Shown piece after piece: positions 8,420 to 22,851 of a stretch of DNA of 47,273 nt. The translations under genes and the position numbers were made by a program. Source of the stretch: Nocardia pseudovaccinii NBRC 100343. Lineage in GTDB: Bacteria; Actinomycetota; Actinomycetes; Mycobacteriales; Mycobacteriaceae. The notes beneath the pieces are model-generated. The model was not told where the DNA came from. It searched no databases and worked only from the letters and a program-made list of their open reading frames with translations. Every line of letters begins with the position of its first letter. Within the stretch, counting starts at the first letter, position 1. The stretch is taken from positions 1 through 47,273 of the forward strand of contig NZ_BDBY01000199.1 in assembly GCF_001613225.1 (NCBI RefSeq), written 5' to 3'.

Positions 8420-8713
8420 TTGCTCTCCAAGACAAGGCGTAACGTCGCCCGAGTCGCCGTCGCCGCCGCATTGATCGCCATGCCGCTCGGCGCCCTCGCC
8501 GTCACTGCCTCCGCGGCCGAGCCCGATGCATCCGCCCAGTCCGTATCGGGTCCGATTCCATTGCAGGGCACAGATATCGACCGTCACCACCACCATCACC
8601 ACCACCTCGGCGACGGTGGCGACAACCAGGGTCCATGGTTCCCGGGACCCGATAACGGCCTCCCTGGCCCTGGACCGCAGCCCTTCCAGCCGCCGACCGG
8701 CTCCGCGGGCTGA
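8420..8713 (+). CDS. Small secreted protein with natural hepta-histidine tract
   Basis: A 97-residue exported protein of unknown function. A basic N-terminus (MLSKTRR) precedes a hydrophobic signal sequence ending near VTASAAEP, so the mature form is about 64 residues. It contains DRHHHHHHHLGDGG, seven consecutive histidines, then a Gly/Pro-rich tail (FPGPDNGLPGPGPQPFQPP). The His tract suggests binding of zinc, nickel or copper outside the membrane. The start is TTG, preceded by AGAAAGGA at good spacing. No cysteine is present in the mature part. A strong terminator follows. Confidence 0.75.
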   Translation: MLSKTRRNVARVAVAAALIAMPLGALAVTASAAEPDASAQSVSGPIPLQGTDIDRHHHHHHHLGDGGDNQGPWFPGPDNGLPGPGPQPFQPPTGSAG

Positions 8714-8728
8714 TCACGGTAGTAGAAA

Positions 8729-8770
8729 GCGAAAGGCCACCTCTCCATCCGGAGGAGAGGTGGCCTTCGC
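8729..8770. terminator. Long hairpin terminator between convergent genes
   Basis: A 17-bp stem with one bulged A: GCGAAAGGCCACCTCTCC pairs with GGAGAGGTGGCCTTCGC. It lies between the His-rich protein gene and the cutinase-like gene. Confidence 0.8.
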
Positions 8771-8785
8771 TATGTGGCTATGGAA

Positions 8786-9685
8786 TCAGGCCATGCCCGC
8801 GATCCAGTTGTGCATCCAGGAGATAGCGGTCTGACCGCCGCCCACCGGGTAGCTGCCGTAGAGCGTATGCGCGTGCGAGTTGTAGAACCGCTCCAGATCC
8901 TTCGCTCGCTGCTGGTTGGCGGACTCGGTGAGCTGCGACTGCAGCGTCGGGATGCCGCCGAGGTTCATCAGGTCGTTCATGATGGCGCCCGCCTCGAGCT
9001 GGTAGCGCCAGAGGTTGGCCGGATTTGCCTCCGAGGTCTGCGCGAGGAAGCCGGCGAACCGGGTAACGAAATCGTCGGTGGCGGTTGCGCAGTAGAGATC
9101 GTCGAGCGCGCAGATGGTGCGGGTGCGATCGCTGAGCCAGCCGAAGCCGCCGACCCGAGCGCCGCCGGCGCCCGCGCCCGGCGCGACCGGTCCGACCTGG
9201 ATGTCGGTGGGCGAGCGGCGCGGATCGGAGATCAGGCCGACACCCGCGATCCGGTCCGCCGGAATCGGGCTCAGGCCGGTGCCGATTTCGGCGGCAAGAT
9301 CGCCAGCCGCATCCGCACCCTGGCTGTAGCCGACGATCGCGATCTTGGTGCCGCCACAGCTCTGCGCCATCGCGGTGGCAAGGCCACGGGCGCGATCGGT
9401 CGCTTCCTTCTTGGACGCGCCGTAGACATCGCCTTCCCACGGGAAGGCGGTCGCGGCATATGTCACGTAATCGACATCCACCGACCGGCCGAGACCATTG
9501 GTTACGCCGGACAGCATGCCGGGCTGCGGCGTCTTGTCCTTTCCGGTCTCCCAAGTACCGGGAATCGCAACCACATAGAGGCTCGGGCAGCCCGGATCGG
9601 CCGTTACCGAACCGCTACCGAGGACTACGCCGGATGCTACAGCCGCGCACGCACCGAGTGCGGCGGCCACCTTCTTCAACCGCAT
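8786..9685 (-). CDS. Secreted cutinase-like alpha/beta hydrolase
   Basis: A 299-residue exported serine hydrolase of the cutinase/PE-PPE esterase group. The signal peptide covers about residues 1-30 (MRLKKVAAALGACAAVASGV... SVTADPGCP). The nucleophile elbow is GYSQG (Ser121). A disulfide-flanked region ICALDDLYC supplies the likely acid, and a C-terminal HAHTLY the histidine. Related Nocardia and mycobacterial proteins hydrolyse esters or cell-wall lipids. ATG at 9685 is chosen because it begins the signal peptide and has TGGAGCGG upstream; the frame extends another 45 codons without signal-like sequence. Confidence 0.88.
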   Translation of the reverse strand: MRLKKVAAALGACAAVASGVVLGSGSVTADPGCPSLYVVAIPGTWETGKDKTPQPGMLSGVTNGLGRSVDVDYVTYAATAFPWEGDVYGASKKEATDRARGLATAMAQSCGGTKIAIVGYSQGADAAGDLAAEIGTGLSPIPADRIAGVGLISDPRRSPTDIQVGPVAPGAGAGGARVGGFGWLSDRTRTICALDDLYCATATDDFVTRFAGFLAQTSEANPANLWRYQLEAGAIMNDLMNLGGIPTLQSQLTESANQQRAKDLERFYNSHAHTLYGSYPVGGGQTAISWMHNWIAGMA

Positions 9686-9991
9686 ACCGCTCCAGTTCAA
9701 AACATCGCCCCTTGCGAGAGCTAGCTCCGACAGTCTTTTGCCAACCGTGCTGACCTCGGCGGATGTCGGTCCAGTGCATATCGGGTCACCCACCGGTATG
9801 ACACACACGTCGCAACCCACATCCCAAGATCACGCACCACGCCGCAGATCACAATAAGGCAACGCCTCGACCTGCGCCATTCGAACTCGTTACCGTGTCC
9901 GATTCCCGTCAGCGCGCCCGCCGAAAACGGCTCCGCTCAGCGACCTTCGGCGTGTCGCGCCAAGATCGGATACGTAGGCGTGGCAAACGAT
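9686..9991. other. Intergenic, promoter side of the cutinase-like gene
   Basis: About 300 bases with no convincing gene on either strand. It holds the cutinase-like gene's ribosome-binding site and presumably its promoter. No clear palindrome stands out before the terminator at 9992. Confidence 0.5.
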
Positions 9992-10028
9992 AAGGGCGCC
10001 TGTGGATTCGAGATCCACAGGCGCCCTT
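9992..10028. terminator. Perfect 16-bp terminator hairpin after gltD
   Basis: AAGGGCGCCTGTGGAT pairs perfectly with ATCCACAGGCGCCCTT around a five-base loop, with A and T runs at the ends. It ends the gltBD operon on the minus strand. Confidence 0.9.
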
Positions 10029-10048
10029 TCCGCTCCGGTAAGAGAGGT

Positions 10049-16163
<6,115 letters not shown>

Positions 16164-16340
16164 GCCTCTGCCTTCAAGAAAGTCGGCCTCGATGAATCGG
16201 CCTATGGGAAAGGGGCCTTTCGTCGATTGCCTCCGTCAAGACTGCGCCTGTACGTTGCGAAACCAGCCGCGCTGATGGCCTTCTTCGTGCAGTCACGTCT
16301 CCAGTTGTCCACCCGCTGCGATGACGTAGGGGTGCTCGTC

Positions 16341-16369
16341 GGTAACGGAACGCTTACGTGTTCCTTACC
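16341..16369. promoter_or_regulatory. Candidate GlnR box / inverted repeat upstream of gltB
   Basis: GGTAACGGAAC pairs with GTTCCTTACC around eight bases, with one bulged C. Within it, GTAAC followed by nine bases and AC fits the AC-N9-AC (GTnAC-N6-GnAAC) pattern described for actinobacterial GlnR. It lies about 180 bases before the gltB start, consistent with nitrogen control; binding is inferred. Confidence 0.5.
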
Positions 16370-16431
16370 TCCGCACGGGTGCGCGCCCGCTACGCTTGGG
16401 CACCGGATTTCCGAGCCCGAGCGGGCGCTAT

Positions 16432-16455
16432 TGCCGAACATTGTTGTGTTCGGCA
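16432..16455. promoter_or_regulatory. Perfect 9-bp inverted repeat upstream of gltB
   Basis: TGCCGAACA and TGTTCGGCA flank a six-base TTGTTG loop. The half-sites resemble LexA sites (CGAAC...GTTCG), but the spacing is eight rather than four bases, so LexA is unlikely. It could be an operator or an RNA hairpin. Confidence 0.45.
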
Positions 16456-16929
16456 TTAAGAGCAAACGATAAGTCAGGTCCTGGGCCCAACCAACTTAGG
16501 TCGTGCTAATAACCGGGTCTAGCTGGGCTTCTTCAATTGGTCCTCCACGTGTGCGCGTCGTCCAGTGTAAAGCAGCGAACGCGGTGCGATCGATCCCCTT
16601 GGCACCGGGTGCCAAGCAGCGAGAACGGGCGCCCAGGACCCGCACCACGCCGCACCAAACACCCCGAGAACCGGCGCTCACCTGCATCGAAGTGGATTTC
16701 CCCTGCTTCGGGCGGGGCAAACCCGATGCGCGGTGGCTAACTCGCCAGCGGGCTGGATGAGAGATTTCCGACAGGGGTGTGACAAGCACACAACCCGATC
16801 CGACCGTCCGGACTCTTTTGCTCGATGTGGGATTCAGCACATTTCCAGCAATCGAATTCGAGTGGTTTACAACACATTTACATCGGGCGACACCAGGTGC
16901 CGACGATTTGCGGCTTGCAGCACACCCAG

Positions 16930-17529
16930 CTAGGGACCGCACAACGCGGTGGCGGCACGGACCAGCGCCGCCTGATGCAGCGCATCGCGGCCGGACGCGA
17001 GCATCCCGAAAACGGGCGATGCCAGGCGCAAGACACAGTTCCGACCGGTGAGCTCGGCGCGGCGCAGTGCGAGTTGGTCGACGATTTCCACATTCACCCG
17101 GTCGATCACCGGGCGCACCGACGCCAGGTCGGGCGGCGTGCTCGGCACCGCGGCCGGATCGAAGCGCCAGCGGGTGACCAAGCCGCGCTGGACGATCTTG
17201 TTGGCCTCGATCTGTCCGAAGAACACCTGGTAGATCCAGCTTTCCGGAAGTCCGCGGTCGGCTCCGAGGCGCACCATCGCGTCGTATACCTGCGCTTCGC
17301 GTTCCGGATCGTCGATCGAGGGCCTGCCGCCGTTCTGAGCGGCGGCCGCCCATTTGGCCGCGGCGACGGCGTCGGCGGTATCCAGGCGTTCGGTCACCAG
17401 AGCGACGATGCGATCCAAGACCGGATCGTCATCGAGTGTTTGCGCACGGCTATCGGGGGCGGCCATCAACAGCGCCGCTGCCACACACACCAAAACCCTT
17501 GCCGAGCCTCGGAAAAACACTCGCAACAC
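16930..17529 (-). CDS. Secreted chorismate mutase (AroQ gamma subclass)
   Basis: A 199-residue exported all-helical chorismate mutase resembling M. tuberculosis Rv1885c. A signal peptide of about 30 residues (LVCVAAALLMAAPDSRAQ) precedes DRIVALVTERLDTADAVAAAKWAAA, then YQVFFGQIEANKIVQ and SVRPVIDRVNVEIVDQL. The catalytic basic and polar residues of the family (Lys in AKW, Gln/Glu in FGQIEAN, Arg in DPVLDRI or TERL) are present. Two cysteines near the C-terminus (RNC, ALCGP) would form the disulfide known in the exported subclass. The enzyme converts chorismate to prephenate; why it is exported is unknown. GTG start at 17529. Confidence 0.9.
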   Translation of the reverse strand: MLRVFFRGSARVLVCVAAALLMAAPDSRAQTLDDDPVLDRIVALVTERLDTADAVAAAKWAAAAQNGGRPSIDDPEREAQVYDAMVRLGADRGLPESWIYQVFFGQIEANKIVQRGLVTRWRFDPAAVPSTPPDLASVRPVIDRVNVEIVDQLALRRAELTGRNCVLRLASPVFGMLASGRDALHQAALVRAATALCGP

Positions 17530-17666
17530 CCCGTTCGTCGGCTCGTTCCGGTGCGGTCATTCCTGCCAGATTAAGGGTGAGCGGGCGCACAGGTCCGGCG
17601 GTCGAACCGAATTCTGTGAGCCTGACCACATCCCAGGCCGCATGCTCGGTGTGTCGCGGTCGCGCC

Positions 17667-17681
17667 TGTCACGCTGTGACA
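17667..17681. promoter_or_regulatory. 15-bp palindrome between chorismate mutase and DUF4407 genes
   Basis: TGTCAC-GCT-GTGACA is a perfect inverted repeat in the divergent promoter region. The half-sites are like CRP-type elements but inverted in order and with a three-base centre, so the binder is unknown. Confidence 0.4.
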
Positions 17682-17779
17682 ACGAATCAGTGACGGCTTC
17701 GGCGGGTTTTTCGAGCGACCTGCAAGCAGTCGCTAGCGAGCCGCCACTTTGACTTGGGATGTAGAGGATGTGGGATCCC

Positions 17780-19540
17780 ATGACAGTCACCGGCTTGTTC
17801 ACCTGGCTCGGTGGAGGTGTCGGGCGCGAGCAGGGTGGGACCGAATTCGACTATCCGCATGAGCGGGCGGATTATGCCGTGAGCGGCGCGGTGGTACTGC
17901 TGTTCGCGGCGGTGGCCGGGATCGTCGGCACGGTCGCACTTGCCACGGCCGATGCCATGCCGCTGTTCGCGATCGTGTTCGTCGCGCTCGTCGTCGCACT
18001 GCTGGCGGGTGCGGTGGCTCGTACCCTCGCGACCGCACGACCGGCCGGTGGTCCGGATCGCCGCGGCCTCGCCGGACGGATCGCAGTCGCGGTGGTGGCC
18101 GGGGTCCTGGTCGCAGAACTCGCTTCGACGGTGCTGTTCGGCGGCACCATCGACCGGCTGCTCGATGAAAAGGCGCAGCGTGCGGTCGATTCCGCACCTG
18201 CGGTGGTCACCGCGCGGACCGAACTCGATCGCGCCAAGGGCGATCGCGCCGCACTGGACCAGTCGATTACCAAGGCGCAGGCCGATATCGACCACGCGCT
18301 GGTGATCGCGCGCTGCGAATACAACCCGACGCCGGAATGCCCGCAGACCAGGATCACCGGTGTGCCCGGTCGCGGCCCCGAATCGCAGACCGCCAACGCG
18401 ATGCTCGACGACGCGCGAAAGCAGCTGGCCGCGGCGCAGGATCGGGTGGCCGGACTGGATCAGCGGATCACCGAGGACCAGAAGGCACTCGACACCGCCG
18501 GTTCCGCCGCCTTCGCCGATGCCGATCGCGGCCTCGGCGCGCGCTGGCTGGCCATGAACGACTACACCACCGGTACGGCGGGCGCATTCCTGCTGCGGGT
18601 GCTGAGCATCCTCACCTTCGTCCTGCTCGCGCTGCTGCCGCTGATCCTGCGGTGGTGGCGCGGGGAGACCTCACTCGATCGGCGACTGGCCTTCCACACC
18701 GTGCAGGACCGCGCCGAGCGCAGCGCCGACGCCGCGATCGCGGTGAAACGCGCCGAGGTGCGGGCCGAGGCCGAAAACCTGCGCACCGAACAACAATTGA
18801 CCGCTGCCCGGCTGGCCGTCGAGGCCGATACCGCCATCGATCGGGAGCGTCAACGCACCCGGATCATCGCCGCCATCGGTGGGTTGGAAATCGGCATCAC
18901 GGACCCGGGGCGAGGCGAACTTCCAGCCGGAACGGCTGGCGACCGAGAGGACAGCTCCGTGTCTCATGAGGTGACCCCCAATCTTCCGGCCACCGTGCGT
19001 GCGGGTGCGCTCGCACCGACCGGCGGCGCAGGCGCGGTGGTGCCGCATACCGCCTCGGCCGCCCCCAAGGGCGGCGGCCTGGAACTTCCGCTGATCGGCA
19101 CCGTGCCGTTCTCCGATACCGCGGCCCGCTTCATCCGACCGCTGGTACCCGCGTTCGTCGCCAATGCGATCGACACCGCCACCCACCCGCTGCGCACCGC
19201 ACGCCAGGCATTCGAAGAGGTCGAGGAGATCACCTTCACCCTGCGCCGCACCCGCAAGGTGACCGTCGACTCCCAGGATTCGCACGCCCCGGCAATGACC
19301 CAGCCCCCGCACCCCGGCTACCAATTGCCCGCCACCCCCGAGTCCTGGCACGCCCAACGCGTCGCAGCCACCGTCGTCGACGCGGACTACACCCAGCACC
19401 CCCACTACTCCGCCCTGCCCCAGCCCACCCCCCAGGGCTACGGCCTCCCCCAGGCCGACCGCCACGACGAACTCTCGACCCGCCCCCGCAACGAACTCCC
19501 CGGCCACCGCGGCCCAAGGGAACTGCCGCCCGCCAACTGA
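17780..19540 (+). CDS. DUF4407 membrane protein with coiled coil
   Basis: A 586-residue protein of the DUF4407 family, function unknown. Residues about 35-110 hold two or three membrane helices (YAVSGAVVLLFAAVAGIVG, AVVAGVLVAELASTVLF). A long periplasmic coiled coil follows (DRAKGDRAALDQSITKAQADI ... QLAAAQDRVAGLDQRI), with a two-cysteine segment (RCEYNPTPECPQ). A further helix (FLLRVLSILTFVLLALLPLIL) leads into a second cytosolic coiled coil (AEVRAEAENLRTEQQLTAARL). The last 170 residues are disordered, Pro/His-rich. ATG at 17780 is preferred because AGAGGA lies 11 bases before it; that same element abuts the alternative ATG at 17768 and could not serve it. Confidence 0.85.
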   Translation: MTVTGLFTWLGGGVGREQGGTEFDYPHERADYAVSGAVVLLFAAVAGIVGTVALATADAMPLFAIVFVALVVALLAGAVARTLATARPAGGPDRRGLAGRIAVAVVAGVLVAELASTVLFGGTIDRLLDEKAQRAVDSAPAVVTARTELDRAKGDRAALDQSITKAQADIDHALVIARCEYNPTPECPQTRITGVPGRGPESQTANAMLDDARKQLAAAQDRVAGLDQRITEDQKALDTAGSAAFADADRGLGARWLAMNDYTTGTAGAFLLRVLSILTFVLLALLPLILRWWRGETSLDRRLAFHTVQDRAERSADAAIAVKRAEVRAEAENLRTEQQLTAARLAVEADTAIDRERQRTRIIAAIGGLEIGITDPGRGELPAGTAGDREDSSVSHEVTPNLPATVRAGALAPTGGAGAVVPHTASAAPKGGGLELPLIGTVPFSDTAARFIRPLVPAFVANAIDTATHPLRTARQAFEEVEEITFTLRRTRKVTVDSQDSHAPAMTQPPHPGYQLPATPESWHAQRVAATVVDADYTQHPHYSALPQPTPQGYGLPQADRHDELSTRPRNELPGHRGPRELPPAN

Positions 19541-19599
19541 CCAGTCACCGGCAGCGCTGACTGCCATCGACATCGCTGCGGCGCATTAGTCTGCAACGC

Positions 19600-21165
19600 A
19601 TGCCCGACAGTGACTTGCGGACCGTGCCGGATGCGGGGGCTGCCCCTTGGGGGTCGCGGCTGCTCGGGTCGGCAGCGGAGTCGGCGGGGAAGCGGCGGAT
19701 TCGGGTGCAGTTGCTGTTGACGGTGCCGTTGTTGATCGCGAATGTCACCGGGATCACCGTCTCGATCGCCTTGATCGGCTTCGTATTGCCCGGGCCGACG
19801 GTGTTCACCAGGCGGCTGGTGCTGCTCAATTTCGTTGCGACACCGCTGTACGGGGTGCTGGCGCTGCTGATCGGGATGTGGTGGGGCACGACGCGCGGGC
19901 TGCGTGCGTTGCGCTGGGCCATCGATCCGGATCAGGTGCCGAACGAGGCGGAACAGATCGCGGCCACGCGGGTGCCGATGCTGCTCGTAGGGTGCCAGGC
20001 GGTGCTCTGGCTGGGCGGGATGGCGCTGCTGACCACGCTGTACGGACTGTCGGATCCGGCGCTGATTCCGAAAATCGTCTTCGGCATCGGGATCAGCGCG
20101 ATCGTGGTGTCCGCCAACAGTTATCTGATCATCGAGTTCGCGCTGCGACCCTCGACCGCGCGGGTACTGGAGGCGGCGGCCTCACGAAGGCGGCGCGGTA
20201 TCGGTGTCTTCGGCCGGTCGATTCTGGCCTGGACGCTCGGCTCCGCGGTGCCCGTCGCAGGCTCCATGGTGCTCGCCATCATGGCACTGACCATGGACAC
20301 CGTGAGCACGGCGCGGTTGGCGGTGTGCGTGCTGGCGCTCGGCGGGGCCGGGCTCTGCTTCGGTCTATTGCTGATGGCGCAGACGCTTTCGGCGACGGTC
20401 GCACCCATTCGAGGAGTGCGGCGCGCGCTGCGTCGGGTGGAGGACGGCGATCTCGATGTCGCCGTCACGGTATACGACGGCACCGAATTGGGTGAGTTGC
20501 AAAGCGGATTCAATCGCATGGTGGCGGGACTGCGTGAGCGCGAACAGATCAGGGACCTGTTCGGCAGACATGTCGGCCACGAGGTGGCGGAGGCTGCGCT
20601 CGAGCGCGAGCCGAATCTCGGCGGGGTGGAGCGCGAGGCAGCCGTGCTGTTCATCGACATCATCGGCTCGACGACCATGACCGCCACCCGTCCCGCCACC
20701 GAAATCGTCGCCATCCTGAACAGTTTCTTCGAGATCGTGGTCGACGAAGTCGAAGGGTGCGGCGGCCTGCTCAACAAGTTCGAGGGCGACGCGGCACTCG
20801 CCGTCTTCGGGACGCCGGCACCGCTCGACGACGCGGCGGGCGCGGCCCTGTCGTGTGCCCGGACCATCCGAAACCGCTTGACCGCCAAGGCATCCGATTT
20901 CACCGCCGCCATCGGCGTTGCCGCGGGCCGCGTCGTCGCGGGCAATGTCGGCGCACACCAACGCTACGAATTCACCGTCATCGGCGATGCGGTCAACGAG
21001 GCCGCCCGACTCTGCGAACTCGCCAAAACCGACCCCAACCGCCTGCTCACCTCGGCATCCACCATCGGCGCCGCCGATCCGTCCGAGGCAACGCACTGGC
21101 AGCTCGGCGAATCCGTCACCCTCCGCGGGCGCGTCACACCGACCCGACTGGGCAGGCCCCGGTAG
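19600..21165 (+). CDS. Membrane class III adenylate cyclase with HAMP domain
   Basis: A 521-residue cyclase like the mycobacterial Rv1318c-Rv1320c/Rv3645 group. Six membrane helices span about residues 36-263. A HAMP linker (RGVRRALRRVEDGDLDVAVTV, GELQSGFNRMVAGL) joins them to a C-terminal cyclase domain. Catalytic residues are visible: metal Asp353 (FIDIIGST) and Asp397 (KFEGDA), adenine-selecting Lys393, and transition-state Asn466 and Arg470 (VNEAARL). The second specificity position, usually Asp, is Thr459, as in other members of this subgroup. It makes cAMP in response to a membrane or HAMP-relayed signal. The gene seems monocistronic. Confidence 0.93.
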   Translation: MPDSDLRTVPDAGAAPWGSRLLGSAAESAGKRRIRVQLLLTVPLLIANVTGITVSIALIGFVLPGPTVFTRRLVLLNFVATPLYGVLALLIGMWWGTTRGLRALRWAIDPDQVPNEAEQIAATRVPMLLVGCQAVLWLGGMALLTTLYGLSDPALIPKIVFGIGISAIVVSANSYLIIEFALRPSTARVLEAAASRRRRGIGVFGRSILAWTLGSAVPVAGSMVLAIMALTMDTVSTARLAVCVLALGGAGLCFGLLLMAQTLSATVAPIRGVRRALRRVEDGDLDVAVTVYDGTELGELQSGFNRMVAGLREREQIRDLFGRHVGHEVAEAALEREPNLGGVEREAAVLFIDIIGSTTMTATRPATEIVAILNSFFEIVVDEVEGCGGLLNKFEGDAALAVFGTPAPLDDAAGAALSCARTIRNRLTAKASDFTAAIGVAAGRVVAGNVGAHQRYEFTVIGDAVNEAARLCELAKTDPNRLLTSASTIGAADPSEATHWQLGESVTLRGRVTPTRLGRPR

Positions 21166-21171
21166 GACGAG

Positions 21172-21199
21172 CGCCACCGATCAGCACCCGCCGGTGGCG
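21172..21199. terminator. Hairpin between convergent cyclase and MFS genes
   Basis: CGCCACCG pairs with CGGTGGCG around a 12-base loop in the 71-base gap. There is no T-run, so it is a modest candidate for a shared transcript end. Confidence 0.4.
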
Positions 21200-21236
21200 A
21201 AGTCCCGAAAGCGCATACCTGTCGGGGTCACAACGG

Positions 21237-22781
21237 CTACGTGCGACCAGTCCGCAATCGGAAGGCCACCACCGCGGCGATCAGTAGCACCGCCGCCGTG
21301 CCGATAGCCGCGGCGTGCACGCCCGAGACGAATGCTTCGTGCACCGAACTCAGAAATCCCTCCGCCACCGATTCCGGCAGCTGCCGAGCGAATTCGGTAG
21401 CGCCACCGAGGGATTCCGACGCCGCACCGACCTGCGCGCTCGGTACCTGGGACAGGTCGAGCCCACCGCGGAAAACCGCCATGGTCACGCTGCCGAGGAC
21501 CGCGACCCCGAGTGCGATACCGCTCTCGTAGGCCGTCTCCGAAACCGCCGCGGCCGCACCGGCCCGCTCGGCCGGAGCCGAACTCACCACCAGATCCGAC
21601 GAAACCGTCAGTGCCACACCGACACCCGCCCCGATGAGCAGGAACCCGAGAGTGAACGGCACCCTACTGGCCGCCGCATCCGGGCTCAGCCACAGGAACA
21701 GCGCCGCACCGACCGCGGCGAGCACCAGCGCACCACCGAGCACCTGTCCGGGACGCAGCACCCGCACCAACCACGCCGCCGCCAGCGAAGCGAATACGCT
21801 GGCCACGAGACCGGGCAGCAGGAGCAGTCCGGCCTGCATCGGCGAATGCCCGAGCACCAACTGCAGATACTGCGAACCGGAGAACAGCACACCGGCCAGT
21901 GCGAATACCGCGAGCAGATTGGTGAGCACCGCGGTGCGGAACCTGGGCAATGCGAACAGCTTCAGGTCGAGCATCGGATGCGCGAGACCGCGCTGCCTGC
22001 GCACGAACAGCACACCCGCGATCACGCCGATCGCTGCGAACACCAAGAGCCGCAGGCTCATACCGTGCGCCGCGGATTCCTTGACCGCATACGCCACCGG
22101 CACCATGGCCAGCATGGACAGCACCGCGCTCGCCAGATCGAAACGACCGGGCTTCGGGTCGCGGGATTCCGGAATCAGCACCGGGCCAACCGCGAGCAGC
22201 ACCAGCATGACCGGCAGATTCACCAGGAATACCGAACCCCACCAGTAATGCTCGAGCAGCCAGCCGCCGAGCAGCGGACCGGCCGCAGCACCACCACCGG
22301 CCATCGCGGCCCAGACCGAGATGGCGACGGTGCGCTGTCGCGGATCCAGGAACATCGACCGGATCAGACCCAGCGTCGCGGGCATCAGGGTCGCACCGGC
22401 GACACCCTGCAGCACACGTGCGGCGATGAGCATCTCCGGATCGACCGACCAGGCGGCGAGCACCGAGGCGAGACCGAATCCGACGGCGCCGATCAGCAGC
22501 AACCTGCGCCGTCCGATCCGGTCACCCAGATTGCCCATGACGACGAGCAGTCCGGCCAGCACGAACGAGTACACGTCGATGATCCACAGCAGCTGCGGCG
22601 TGGTCGGCGCCAGTTCGGCGCTGATCGCGGGCACCGCGAGGTCGAGCACGGTCGCATCGACGGCGAGCAGCAGCAGGGCCAAGGCCAGTACCACCAGTCC
22701 GGCCCAATCACGCGCCGTGGCACGCGGCACCGACCCGGTGCCCTTCTCGATCTGTGTGGTCATCGCCTTCTCGACTTCCAT
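21237..22781 (-). CDS. MFS drug exporter, DHA2 (QacA/SmvA-like) family, 14 TM
   Basis: A 514-residue 14-helix proton-driven multidrug exporter. Helix 1 contains LLLLAVDATVLDLAVPAIS with the conserved acidic residue, then motif A MGNLGDRIGRRRLLLIG and motif C-like ARVLQGVAGATLMPATLGLI. The family exports quaternary ammonium and other cationic compounds. ATG at 22781 is used; ATG at 22763 (MTTQIEK) is six codons later. It is divergent from a TetR regulator, with two near-identical palindromes between them, so it is almost certainly the regulator's target. Confidence 0.93.
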   Translation of the reverse strand: MEVEKAMTTQIEKGTGSVPRATARDWAGLVVLALALLLLAVDATVLDLAVPAISAELAPTTPQLLWIIDVYSFVLAGLLVVMGNLGDRIGRRRLLLIGAVGFGLASVLAAWSVDPEMLIAARVLQGVAGATLMPATLGLIRSMFLDPRQRTVAISVWAAMAGGGAAAGPLLGGWLLEHYWWGSVFLVNLPVMLVLLAVGPVLIPESRDPKPGRFDLASAVLSMLAMVPVAYAVKESAAHGMSLRLLVFAAIGVIAGVLFVRRQRGLAHPMLDLKLFALPRFRTAVLTNLLAVFALAGVLFSGSQYLQLVLGHSPMQAGLLLLPGLVASVFASLAAAWLVRVLRPGQVLGGALVLAAVGAALFLWLSPDAAASRVPFTLGFLLIGAGVGVALTVSSDLVVSSAPAERAGAAAAVSETAYESGIALGVAVLGSVTMAVFRGGLDLSQVPSAQVGAASESLGGATEFARQLPESVAEGFLSSVHEAFVSGVHAAAIGTAAVLLIAAVVAFRLRTGRT

Positions 22782-22794
22782 CGCTGGGCGTTAT

Positions 22795-22810
22795 TACCGT
22801 CCAGACGGTA
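22795..22810. promoter_or_regulatory. TetR operator 1 (perfect palindrome)
   Basis: TACCGTC-CA-GACGGTA, a perfect 16-bp palindrome 14 bases upstream of the MFS start codon. It is repeated 30 bp downstream as operator 2. Confidence 0.8.
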
Positions 22811-22824
22811 CAGTAGAACGACCT

Positions 22825-22840
22825 TACCGTCCAGCCGGTA
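22825..22840. promoter_or_regulatory. TetR operator 2, overlapping the regulator -10 box
   Basis: TACCGTC-CA-GCCGGTA matches operator 1 except for one base. It is exactly 30 bp (about three helical turns) away, so two dimers would bind the same face. Its right end runs into TATAGT, the putative -10 of the TetR gene, implying autorepression. Confidence 0.75.
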
Positions 22841-22844
22841 TAGT
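22839..22844 (+). promoter_or_regulatory. -10 box of leaderless TetR mRNA
   Basis: TATAGT is followed by seven bases and GTG at 22852, with no Shine-Dalgarno. Confidence 0.5.
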
Positions 22845-22851
22845 GACCGGA

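Larger units (their letters stand above)
16164..16929. other. Long intergenic region between gltB and the chorismate mutase gene
   Basis: About 770 bases with no credible gene: open frames on both strands lack family features and good starts. The part nearest gltB holds two inverted repeats (listed separately) and is the gltBD regulatory region. The part nearest the chorismate mutase gene (about 16770-16929) is AT-richer than its surroundings and has no obvious terminator hairpin. Nothing else is identified. Confidence 0.5.

Noticed and set aside
8582..8602. The His7 codons as a cloning-tag artefact
   Set aside because: The tract is mid-protein, uses mixed CAC/CAT codons and is embedded in a normal native gene with its own signals.
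16432..16455. LexA (SOS) box
   Set aside because: The half-sites look right, but LexA needs CGAAC-N4-GTTCG and here the spacing is eight bases.
16496..17353. A 285-codon minus-strand frame covering the chorismate mutase upstream gap
   Set aside because: Much of it is another frame of the chorismate mutase gene, and the remainder has no domain or credible start.
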